Shown here one piece after another: positions 8,337 to 16,200 of a stretch of DNA of 64,000 nucleotides. The notes under the pieces are model-generated. The model worked only from the letters and a program-made list of their open reading frames with translations, searched no databases and was not told where the DNA came from. This DNA is from Draconibacterium halophilum. Lineage in GTDB: Bacteria > Bacteroidota > Bacteroidia > Bacteroidales > Prolixibacteraceae. The stretch's first letter is position 1. Each line of letters begins with the position of its first letter. The DNA lies in the NCBI RefSeq assembly GCF_010448835.1, contig NZ_CP048409.1:1434001-1498000 (forward strand), in the 5' to 3' direction. Position numbers and translations under genes: made by a program.

Positions 8337-9704
8337 TTAAATTATTTCAAAATACCTTTTTAATTCCCACTGTGGATCGTTGTTATCAATCTGCTGACAT
8401 TCCCATTCGCGTGTAAGGGTGAAATGTTTTACAAATGCCTGGCCAAACAATTCGTTGGCAATTTCCGAATTGGCCATAAGTTTTGTGGCTTTTTCAAGCG
8501 AATCAGGTAATACTCCATTTCTCATTTCCAAATAGCCATTTCCTTTGGTGGGAGGGTTTTTTAGCGGTAGTTTATTTTTTACTCCATAAAGTCCGGCCGC
8601 CAATGAAGCGCCAAGTGCCAGGTAGGCATTGGTGTCCGAGCCTGGAACTCGTAATTCGATGCGTGTAGATTTTTCACTTCCGGGAATGGCGCGTATCGCA
8701 CAAGTACGGTTATCAATTCCCCAAGTAAGTGTACGAGGTGCCCAATCGCCGCCGCTCAGGCGTTTGTAACTGTTTGGGTTGGGCGCAAACATGGGCAGTA
8801 TTTCAGGAAGACATTTTAAAAGTCCGGCAATGTAATGTTGCATGGTTGAACTCATCCCTTCTGTTGATTCTGAATCAAAAAATATATTTTTATTTTTATC
8901 TAAATCCCACAAACTTTGGTGAATATGGCCACCACAACCCGGTAGTTTTTCATTCCATTTGGCCATAAATGTGGCCACGAAATTGTGTTGATAAGCAATC
9001 TCTTTTACGGCTGATTTTAGTAGCAAGGCTTTGTCGGCAGCTGGTAAAATGTCGTCGTGAATAATAGTTGCTTCTAAAACTCCAGGCCCCGTTTCGGTGT
9101 GCAATCCTTCAATTGGTATTTCGAACTTATTTAAAAGTTCAAATAAGTCGTTAAAATAGGGCTGATGGAGAGAACTTCGCAAAATGGAATATCCAAACAT
9201 CCCCGGCGAAATTGGTTTCAGTTCGGTAAAGTTTGAATCAGAGATTTCAGTTGGTGTTCCCTGAAAATTAAACCACTCAAATTCTTGCGAAAAGACAGGT
9301 TTAAAACCCATTTCTTCACTTTGGTGCGCAATGCGTTTTAATAAACTACGCGAACAGGCTGCTTCGGCATATTTCTTATCGCTACTAAAATCACCCAAAA
9401 GAAAAGGCGTATTGTTTTCCCACGGAATCTGACGATAAGTTTCAGGGGCAACGCTGGCTTTTGCATCGGGATATCCCGTGTGCCAGCCGGTAATTTTGCT
9501 GTTCTCGTAACATTTGTCGTTGCAATCCCAGCCAAATATCACATCGCAAAATCCCAGCCCGTTATCCAGTGCATTCAGAAACTTGTTTTTGTGAATGTAT
9601 TTGCCACGCAAAATCCCGTCTATATCGGCTACGGCAAACTTTATTTTCGTATAATCTTTTTCCTTTATTTTGGTCAGTATTTCTTGCTTATCCATGGCGT
9701 GCAT
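8337..9704 (-). CDS. Glutamine synthetase type I-like gamma-glutamyl ligase
   Basis: 455 residues in the GSI/PuuA-like branch. N-terminal beta-grasp contains FAVADIDGILRGKYI. Catalytic signatures are SQEFEWFNF, GLHTETGPGVLEATI, CGGHIHQSL, NSYKRLSGGDWAPRT and TRIELRVPGSDTNAYLAL. The divergence from true GlnA (CGGHIHQSL where GlnA has a GSGMH-type motif, and no adenylylation tyrosine segment) suggests it joins glutamate to an amine other than ammonia, as PuuA does with putrescine. The start could be the ATG at 9704 or the one at 9695; TTG at 9707 is less likely. First gene of an operon with an APH-like kinase and HAD phosphatase; a long hairpin lies in its leader. Confidence 0.75.
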   Translation of the reverse strand: MHAMDKQEILTKIKEKDYTKIKFAVADIDGILRGKYIHKNKFLNALDNGLGFCDVIFGWDCNDKCYENSKITGWHTGYPDAKASVAPETYRQIPWENNTPFLLGDFSSDKKYAEAACSRSLLKRIAHQSEEMGFKPVFSQEFEWFNFQGTPTEISDSNFTELKPISPGMFGYSILRSSLHQPYFNDLFELLNKFEIPIEGLHTETGPGVLEATIIHDDILPAADKALLLKSAVKEIAYQHNFVATFMAKWNEKLPGCGGHIHQSLWDLDKNKNIFFDSESTEGMSSTMQHYIAGLLKCLPEILPMFAPNPNSYKRLSGGDWAPRTLTWGIDNRTCAIRAIPGSEKSTRIELRVPGSDTNAYLALGASLAAGLYGVKNKLPLKNPPTKGNGYLEMRNGVLPDSLEKATKLMANSEIANELFGQAFVKHFTLTREWECQQIDNNDPQWELKRYFEII

Positions 9705-9758
9705 CAAATTTAATTTAACCAGTATTAATGATTAAATATGAATTAAATAAAAAAGGGG

Positions 9759-9791
9759 CTGACAAATAATTGTCATACAATTATTTGTCAG
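9759..9791 (-). promoter_or_regulatory. Perfect 15-bp hairpin in the leader of the GS-like ligase
   Basis: CTGACAAATAATTGT (9759-9773) is exactly complementary to 9777-9791 with a 3-nt loop. On the minus strand it is followed by CCCC and a run of six T, which looks like a weak attenuator or terminator placed 54 nt before the ligase ATG. It could equally be a binding site for a dimeric regulator. Confidence 0.55.
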
Positions 9792-10097
9792 GGTTAACCT
9801 TGACATTGAAAATCATGAAACAAATTTAAGTAAACACGTATCAAACAGATTTTCAATCGTCAACACTTCGTGTGAAAAATTTTGTAAATTTTTCAGGTTA
9901 AAATAAACGATGTTTGAGGAAATAACAAATATTGGCATTATAACATTTTAAATTGGAGTTATATTATTTATGTGCTGTTTGGCTAAAAAAGTGAAAAAAT
10001 TCCAGAATTACCCCTGTTGATTTAAGGCTGCAGTAAACATTTTCTTAAAAAACGTGTATTAAGCATGATAAATGTCAGTAGCGAGTGTGGAAAATGT

Positions 10098-10105
10098 TAT
10101 TTTTG
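10098..10105 (+). promoter_or_regulatory. Candidate -7 promoter box of the GSIII gene
   Basis: TATTTTTG matches TAnnTTTG and is identical to the box in front of GSII. The leader that follows has the same ordered blocks (GACAGA, a run of A, TTAAATAAAATT, TCATG) as the GSII leader. No clear -33 element. Confidence 0.45.
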
Positions 10106-10145
10106 AGGACAGACAAAAAAACAACAGACTTAAATAAAATTAATC

Positions 10146-12335
10146 ATGGCACAATTTAGATTTAAAGCACTTGATGAAGTGCTTAACCGTAAGCCGATAG
10201 AAATCGAACGCGAGAATAATCTGGTTTCGGATTACTATGGTATGTTGGTATTCGATCAGGCAAAAATGAAAAAATATCTGTCGCGCGAAGCCTACAAAGC
10301 GGTTACCGATGCGGTTGAACGCGGAACAATAATTGATCGAAAAATGGCCGACCAGGTGGCGCAGGGAATGAAAGCCTGGGCAATTGAAAACGGCGCCACC
10401 CACTACACGCACTGGTTTCATCCTTTAACCGATGGAACTGCCGAAAAACACGATGCATTTATTGTTCATGGTGCCGACGGAAGTGTAATTGAATCATTCT
10501 CCGGTACACTTTTAGCACAACAAGAACCGGATGCTTCGTCCTTTCCGAGTGGTGGAATCCGCCAAACTTTCGAGGCCAGAGGTTACACGGCCTGGGACCC
10601 TTCGTCTCCGGCATTTATAAGCGAAACAACACTGACAATTCCTACCATATTTATTTCCTATACCGGTGAGGCACTCGATTATAAAACCCCTTTGCTGCGT
10701 GCCTTAAATACAATTGACAAAGCTGCTACCGGAGTGTGCCAGTATTTTGATAAAAACGTGTCGCGTGTAACAGCTAACCTCGGGTGGGAGCAGGAATATT
10801 TCTTAATTGATGAGGCATTGTACATGGCTCGTCCTGACCTGATGTTAACTGGCCGGACTTTAATGGGGCATGCATCATCAAAAGATCAGCAGCTCGATGA
10901 TCACTATTTTTCATCAATCCCAACGCGTGTAAATAAATTTATGCAGGATGTTGAGAATGAAGCTTACAAGCTGGGTATTCCGGTAAAAACCCGTCATAAT
11001 GAGGTTGCTCCCAACCAATTTGAGTTAGCTCCGATTTACGAAGAGGCCAATCTGGCTAACGATCATAACCAGTTGTGCATGGATATTATGCAGAAAATAG
11101 CCCGTCGCCATAAATTCCGCATTCTTTTTCACGAAAAGCCTTTTGCCGGAATTAACGGATCGGGAAAACACAACAACTGGTCGTTATCGACCAATACGGG
11201 TGTGAATTTGTATTCGCCGGGGAAAAATCCAAAATCGAATCTGCAGTTCTTAACCTTTGTAATCAATACTTTAAAAGCCGTTTTTGATAATCAGGATTTG
11301 CTGCGTGCAAGTATTTTAACATCATCAAACCAACACCGTCTGGGAGCCAATGAGGCGCCTCCATCTATAATTTCAGTTTTTCTGGGAACAGAAGTTTCGG
11401 CAATGCTGGATCTGATGGAAGAAGCGGTGGTTGACCGTAAAATGACTCCGGATGAAAAAACTGCTTTAAAACTGAATATTGGTCGCATTCCTGAGATTAT
11501 TCTCGACAATACCGACCGAAACCGTACATCGCCATTTGCCTTTACCGGAAACCGTTTTGAATTTCGCGCTGTGGGGTCGATGGCGAATAATGCTTCTGCT
11601 CTGATTGTGTTGAATACGGCAGTTGCCGATCAGCTTAAAAAATTCAAAGCGGAGGTTGATGCACATATCGAAAAAGGAGTGAAAAAAGATGAGGCGATTT
11701 TCCAGGTGCTGAAAACCTTGATTATTGATACAAAACCAATTCGATTTAATGGCGATGGTTACAGTGTTGACTGGGTGAAGGAGGCTGAAAAAAGAGGTTT
11801 GTCGAATATCGGGAATGTACCGGATTCGCTGGCCGCCTATCTGCGTGAGGATTACATCGATCTGTTCAAACGAAATGGTATTTTCAATAAAACCGAAATT
11901 GAAGGAAGGGTAGAGGTTGAATACGAGAAATTTATTATGAAAGTGCAGATTGAATCGCGTGTTCTTGCCGATATTGCCATTAATCATATTGTACCAACGG
12001 CAGTTGAGTATCAAACTATGTTGCTCGAAAATGTGAAAAATCTGAAAGAAGTATTTCCGGAAGAGGAGTTTCTGTCGTTGGCAGGTGGCAGGTTAGATCT
12101 GATTAGGGAAGTTGGCAGTCATATTTCAGCGATTAAAGCAAAACGTAAGGAAATGATTGCTGCCCGTTCCAAAGCAAATAAAGTGGAAGACGTGATTGAT
12201 AGGTCAAAAGAATATGATAAAGAGGTGCGTCCGTTTCTGGATGATATTCGCGATCATATCGACCGACTTGAACTAATTGTTGACAATGAGAAATGGCCGT
12301 TGCCAAAGTACCGCGAGCTGCTTTTTATTCGATAA
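10146..12335 (+). CDS. glnN: Glutamine synthetase, type III (GSIII, GlnN)
   Basis: 729 residues, the typical length of GSIII subunits, which are much larger than GSI. GSIII hallmarks are visible: AFKSKDQQ-type region (ASSKDQQLDDHYFSSIP), KTRHNEVAPNQFELAPIYE, NGSGKHNNWSLSTNTG, SSNQHRLGANEAPPSIIS and NRTSPFAFTGNRFEFRAVGS. It catalyses ATP-dependent glutamine formation; GSIII is the main ammonia-assimilating GS in many Bacteroidota. Single gene followed by a terminator. It is divergent from the type I-like ligase and has a leader resembling that of GSII. Confidence 0.95.
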   Translation: MAQFRFKALDEVLNRKPIEIERENNLVSDYYGMLVFDQAKMKKYLSREAYKAVTDAVERGTIIDRKMADQVAQGMKAWAIENGATHYTHWFHPLTDGTAEKHDAFIVHGADGSVIESFSGTLLAQQEPDASSFPSGGIRQTFEARGYTAWDPSSPAFISETTLTIPTIFISYTGEALDYKTPLLRALNTIDKAATGVCQYFDKNVSRVTANLGWEQEYFLIDEALYMARPDLMLTGRTLMGHASSKDQQLDDHYFSSIPTRVNKFMQDVENEAYKLGIPVKTRHNEVAPNQFELAPIYEEANLANDHNQLCMDIMQKIARRHKFRILFHEKPFAGINGSGKHNNWSLSTNTGVNLYSPGKNPKSNLQFLTFVINTLKAVFDNQDLLRASILTSSNQHRLGANEAPPSIISVFLGTEVSAMLDLMEEAVVDRKMTPDEKTALKLNIGRIPEIILDNTDRNRTSPFAFTGNRFEFRAVGSMANNASALIVLNTAVADQLKKFKAEVDAHIEKGVKKDEAIFQVLKTLIIDTKPIRFNGDGYSVDWVKEAEKRGLSNIGNVPDSLAAYLREDYIDLFKRNGIFNKTEIEGRVEVEYEKFIMKVQIESRVLADIAINHIVPTAVEYQTMLLENVKNLKEVFPEEEFLSLAGGRLDLIREVGSHISAIKAKRKEMIAARSKANKVEDVIDRSKEYDKEVRPFLDDIRDHIDRLELIVDNEKWPLPKYRELLFIR

Positions 12336-12355
12336 AAGAACTATACGAGGATATA

Positions 12356-12391
12356 CAAAGGACTTTCCGTTTTTCGGGAAGTCTTTTTTTA
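12356..12391 (+). terminator. Rho-independent terminator of the GSIII gene
   Basis: GGACTTTCCG pairs with CGGGAAGTCT (two wobbles) around a short T-rich loop and is followed by seven T residues. Confidence 0.8.
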
Positions 12392-12493
12392 TTTCCGTAT
12401 ACTTAAGCAACTAATAATTCGTTAAATAAAAGACGAAATAATTTTATTGGAAATAGTCGGTAAAAAAATTTTACTTTTACTCCCCGAAATTGA

Positions 12494-13864
12494 ATGGGTA
12501 TGAAGCAGGTTAAACTAGCTGTTTTTGTTATTATAATAGTCTTTTTAAGTGGTTGTGGATCGGCCAGACACGGGCGCGATGCTTTACTTTCGCAAGATAT
12601 TGGTGAATATTATAAAGCCATTGAAAAGTACCGTAAGGCCAGGAAAAAAGAAAAGAACCGGCAAAAAAGGATCGAATATGCTTATCAATTGGCAGAATGT
12701 TACCGGGCCATCGGTCGCTACGATTATGCAGCCCAAAACTACAAGTTTGCCATCCGCTTGGGATATGACGATACCGAAGCACTGTTGCATTATGCCGATA
12801 TGTTGCGCATAACACAAAAATACGAAGAGGCTTACGAAACTTACCGAACCTACCTCGATTCGGTTCCGGGCGACCAGCGTGCGTTAGATGGTGTTGAGGC
12901 CATGCAAAAAACGCAGGAATGGGTAGCCAATCCAACACGTCATATTATAAACCCGATAAAAGAGATTAACTCGCGCGAAAGTGATTTTGCCCCTGTTTTT
13001 GTTGGTGGTCGCGACAACGAGATTTATTTTACTTCATCGCGACAAGCATCCACTGGTAAAAAAGAAAGCATGATAACCGGACAAAAATACACCGATATAT
13101 ATCGTGCTACTTTTGGTATACAACGCCAAAAATGGGAAAAGCCAAAGTTATTGGACGAGAACATGATCATTAATACCGGTGAAGAAGAAGGAGCTGTTAC
13201 ATTAAGCTCAACCGGTGAAGAAATGATATTTACACGATGCCGATACGATAAATCGGAACCTTTGGGTGCCGAACTGTATTCCACTTCGCAGTCGCGCGGA
13301 TCGTGGTCAGGGCCAATAAGACTACAAATTGTTGGCGATAGTATTATTGCTGCACACCCTGCACTGAGTGCCGATGGAATGGAGATTTACTTTGTTTCGG
13401 ATATGTTAGGAGGCCAGGGAGGAAAAGATATTTGGAAAGCAACGGTTGACGGTGGTAGTTTTGGAAAACCGGTAAATCTTGGCCCGATTATAAATACCGC
13501 CGGCGACGAAATGTTCCCTTTTGTGCGCGATAACGGAGAACTTTATTTTGCCTCGAATGGGCACATTGGGCAAGGAGGTTTTGATTTGTTTCAGGCACAC
13601 CGAAACGAAGATGGAATTTGGGTGGTTGAAAATATGGGATCGCCAATGAATTCGCCCGCCGACGATTTTGGAATTGCATTTGTAACCGGCGAAAACAAAG
13701 GGATGTTTACATCAAACCGCAAAGGTTCGCGGGCGATGATATTTACTCGTTTCTTGTTCCGCCAAAAGTGTATCAGATCGAAATTGACGTTTTCAACAAG
13801 GAAACAGCGTCGCATCTTGGTGGATCAACCATGCGTATTATCGGAACTGATGGTACAAACTTAA
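12494..13864 (+). CDS. porE: PorE-like T9SS lipoprotein, N-terminal part (gene split by a frameshift)
   Basis: A lipoprotein signal (FVIIIVFLSGC) is followed by TPR-like helices (about residues 30-140) and then PD40/WD40-like beta-propeller repeats (SDFAPVFVGGRDNEIYFTSSR, HPALSADGMEIYFVSDMLGGQGGKDIW, FPFVRDNGELYFASNG). The frame is sound up to GMFTSNRKGSR at about 13732 and then becomes nonsense until 13864. With one more G in the GGG at 13731-13733 it would continue as GDDIYSFLVPPKVYQIEIDVF into the next ORF, giving a single 665-residue protein. TPR, propeller, carboxypeptidase-regulatory and OmpA domains in that order match PorE, a T9SS component that links the secretion rings to peptidoglycan. 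Other TPR-PD40-OmpA proteins of unknown role have the same layout. Confidence 0.75.
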   Translation: MGMKQVKLAVFVIIIVFLSGCGSARHGRDALLSQDIGEYYKAIEKYRKARKKEKNRQKRIEYAYQLAECYRAIGRYDYAAQNYKFAIRLGYDDTEALLHYADMLRITQKYEEAYETYRTYLDSVPGDQRALDGVEAMQKTQEWVANPTRHIINPIKEINSRESDFAPVFVGGRDNEIYFTSSRQASTGKKESMITGQKYTDIYRATFGIQRQKWEKPKLLDENMIINTGEEEGAVTLSSTGEEMIFTRCRYDKSEPLGAELYSTSQSRGSWSGPIRLQIVGDSIIAAHPALSADGMEIYFVSDMLGGQGGKDIWKATVDGGSFGKPVNLGPIINTAGDEMFPFVRDNGELYFASNGHIGQGGFDLFQAHRNEDGIWVVENMGSPMNSPADDFGIAFVTGENKGMFTSNRKGSRAMIFTRFLFRQKCIRSKLTFSTRKQRRILVDQPCVLSELMVQT

Positions 13865-14490
13865 AAGTACGCGCCCGTGGCGGCCGGTTTAAAATGAAAT
13901 TGAAGCCCGAAACAGAATATGTTTTTGCAGCCTTTAAAGATGGTTTTCTGCGCGACAAAGCTGCAGTGAATACTATTGGCATGGAGGACAGCAAAGATTT
14001 TCGTTTTACAATGAATCTTACCCCAACCGATGCACCGATAAAAGTTGATAATATTAATTACGAATTTGGCAGCTGGGAATTACTCGAAAGTTCGAAAGTA
14101 GCTTTAGATACGTTGGTTGAGATATTGGTTTTTAACCCAACTATTACCATCGAGCTAATGGCACATACCGACTACGTAGGTAGCGATCAGTTTAACTTCG
14201 ATCTGTCGCAAAAACGTGCACAAAGTGTAGTGGATTATCTTATTGAAAAGGGAATAAATCCTGACCGACTGGTTGCTAAGGGATATGGCGAAACCTGGCC
14301 AAAAACAGTAACCCGAAAATTGGCAAATCAGTACGACTTCTTGAAACGTGGGGATGAATTAACCGAGGAGTTTATTCTGCAATTGCCAGAGGCGCAGCGG
14401 GAAATTGCCAGTGGTATAAACCGTAGAACAGAGTTTAGAGTGCTGTCTACCGACTTTATCGAGCGATTTGATGCCGAACCGGAAGGTTAA
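13768..14490 (+). CDS. porE: PorE-like T9SS lipoprotein, C-terminal OmpA part (after the frameshift)
   Basis: This is the second half of the frameshifted gene; the ATG at 13768 is internal, and the frame is open back to about 13733. It starts with a small carboxypeptidase-regulatory-like beta domain (VFNKETASHLGGSTMRIIGTDGTNLKV), then carries an OmpA C-terminal peptidoglycan-binding domain: NINYEFGSWELLESSKVALDTLVEIL, ELMAHTDYVGSDQFNFDLSQKRAQSVVDYL and RLVAKGYGET. The final residues overlap the convergent downstream gene by 4 nt. If the frameshift is real, this half would not be exported, since it has no signal peptide. Confidence 0.75.
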   Translation: MYQIEIDVFNKETASHLGGSTMRIIGTDGTNLKVRARGGRFKMKLKPETEYVFAAFKDGFLRDKAAVNTIGMEDSKDFRFTMNLTPTDAPIKVDNINYEFGSWELLESSKVALDTLVEILVFNPTITIELMAHTDYVGSDQFNFDLSQKRAQSVVDYLIEKGINPDRLVAKGYGETWPKTVTRKLANQYDFLKRGDELTEEFILQLPEAQREIASGINRRTEFRVLSTDFIERFDAEPEG

Positions 14491-15134
14491 TGGCTCTTCT
14501 CGGGTTTCGTTACTGTATCGGATTCCGTTTCAAAGGGTGGTTTTTTTACTTTTCGCGTTGAATAATAATCTGTTTCGTATAGTTTACGCCTTTTTCTTTT
14601 TTGTACTGCTTTATCAATTAATTTTAGCGGAACACCTAAAATTGGTAAAAAACTTACAGAACTGGCCTTTGTTCGCATAAGCCGGTTGTGTTCGGTCATT
14701 ATTGTAGTTGTAGGGTCGCTTTCCGGTTCCATTTTATTGTACTTGCGAGGTTTGTAGTCGTCTAAAAAATCTAGGTTTTTTTGGGCGCGTTTTTGATCGG
14801 TCATTTGTCCGGGACTAACCACTACCTCGGGTATTTTTACATCTTCTGACTCTAACATAACCACCGGGCTTTGCAGTAGCTTATACACCTGAATTGAAAT
14901 ACGAAAGTACGAGATGTGAGAAAAGATCAGCGAGTCTCCAGGACTTACAGTTAATTTGAAAATTCCATTGCCTCTCGTAATATCTTTTTCTAATGTTCGC
15001 GGATTGATTACATAAACATCGGCAATTGGTTGACCTTTAGTGTCAATTGTTTTTCCTTCGATAATAAAAGTGGAATCTTGTGCGTAGGTATTTATACAAC
15101 ACGTGATGGCTAACAGAATGGTTAATGTTTTCAT
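14487..15134 (-). CDS. Secreted CarboxypepD_reg-like domain protein
   Basis: 215 residues with a signal peptide (MKTLTILLAITCCINTYAQ). Residues about 22-100 form a carboxypeptidase-regulatory/CNA_B-like beta domain, the module that also opens SusC proteins: IIEGKTIDTKGQPIADVYVINPRTLEKDI, then SLIFSHISYFRISIQV. The rest is basic and without known motifs. This type of small protein is common in Bacteroidota and its role is not known. It converges on the PorE-like gene with a 4-nt overlap. Confidence 0.65.
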   Translation of the reverse strand: MKTLTILLAITCCINTYAQDSTFIIEGKTIDTKGQPIADVYVINPRTLEKDITRGNGIFKLTVSPGDSLIFSHISYFRISIQVYKLLQSPVVMLESEDVKIPEVVVSPGQMTDQKRAQKNLDFLDDYKPRKYNKMEPESDPTTTIMTEHNRLMRTKASSVSFLPILGVPLKLIDKAVQKRKRRKLYETDYYSTRKVKKPPFETESDTVTKPEKSH

Positions 15135-15233
15135 TTTTGTTTAGTTTTCAGCGTAAAGATCGTGATTACTTGTTTTAAGGTTGCTAAAAAAAAACTAAAC
15201 TATGTTAATGGGAATTATCAGAAGAAATTCAGT

Positions 15234-16163
15234 TTAACGAGAAGCAGGAGAATAGGGTATACGAAAATTAAATGTTGATCCTTTTCCAATTGCAGAAGAA
15301 AATCCAATGTCTCCTTTTAACAGTTTAACGTTGCCATAGCAAATAGAAAGTCCCAGACCAACACCATCATAAGTCTCTTTTTGTTCGTCATGTGCTTTCT
15401 GAAAGCGTTGAAAAATGAATGCTTTTTTATCAGGCGAAATGCCAATGCCAGAATCTTCAACCGCAAATTTTAGCATTTCATCCTCAAGTACATAGCTCAG
15501 CTTAATACTGCCTGAAGCTGTATATTTATTGGCATTACTCAGCAAATTCATAATTACCTGGCGTAGTTTGCCGGCATCAGTAATGATGTAACTTTTGTCA
15601 TCACTAAGTCCTTTCTTTACCTCAAATTTTATCGATTCTTTTACCAGGGGAGAAAAGGCTGCATTAATTTCGTCAATCATAGAATTCAGCGTAAAAGAGT
15701 TATCGTACACCTTTACATTACCCGACTCGATCATTGAAATATCCAGCAGCTGGTTGACGATATAAAGCAGCTGGTTCGAACTATTTCTGATGATAGCAAG
15801 AAACTGATTTGCTTCTTTTTCGTTAAATTTTTGGGAGTTCAGAATGTCGGAAAAACCAATGATACTGTTCATTGGAGTTCTTATCTCGTGAGAAATATTT
15901 TGTAGAAACGATGTTTTTAATTCATTGCTTTTTTTTGCTTCTGATTCGGCTTTGCGTAATTTTTTAAGGTGCGATTTTAACAACAAAAACAAAAGAACTG
16001 AGGTGGTTGCCACATAAAACCAGCCTTTATAAGTTTGTAGTTCCGTTAGTAATTCCTGGTCGCTGGAAATAGTCAATAAAAACTTATCGGAGAAAATAAT
16101 CCAAAGTCCTCCAATCAACAGGTAAAGCAAAGTAATACGATATTCAAATTTTATCTTTTTCAT
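15234..16163 (-). CDS. Membrane-bound sensor histidine kinase
   Basis: 309 residues. Two N-terminal transmembrane segments (about residues 9-25 and 48-63) enclose a short periplasmic loop of roughly 20 residues, too small for a folded sensor domain. The H box is NISHEIRTPMNSIIGFSDIL (His about residue 95), the N box LLSNANKYT, the G1 box DSGIGIS, an F box FQRF and the G2 box GVGLGLS. It therefore autophosphorylates on His, but no receiver domain or response regulator is adjacent, so the partner is unknown. Sensing may occur in or through the membrane. Confidence 0.85.
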   Translation of the reverse strand: MKKIKFEYRITLLYLLIGGLWIIFSDKFLLTISSDQELLTELQTYKGWFYVATTSVLLFLLLKSHLKKLRKAESEAKKSNELKTSFLQNISHEIRTPMNSIIGFSDILNSQKFNEKEANQFLAIIRNSSNQLLYIVNQLLDISMIESGNVKVYDNSFTLNSMIDEINAAFSPLVKESIKFEVKKGLSDDKSYIITDAGKLRQVIMNLLSNANKYTASGSIKLSYVLEDEMLKFAVEDSGIGISPDKKAFIFQRFQKAHDEQKETYDGVGLGLSICYGNVKLLKGDIGFSSAIGKGSTFNFRIPYSPASR

Positions 16164-16200
16164 TCCTGCGCAGGTTATTGATGGATTACAGCTTGTTGGT

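Larger units (their letters stand above)
9705..10145. other. Divergent intergenic region between GS-like ligase and GSIII
   Basis: About 440 bp, AT-rich. It contains a 15-bp perfect hairpin near the ligase start and a -7 box plus leader near the GSIII start. The middle part (9800-10080) shows no ORF or other structure that I can support. Confidence 0.5.
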
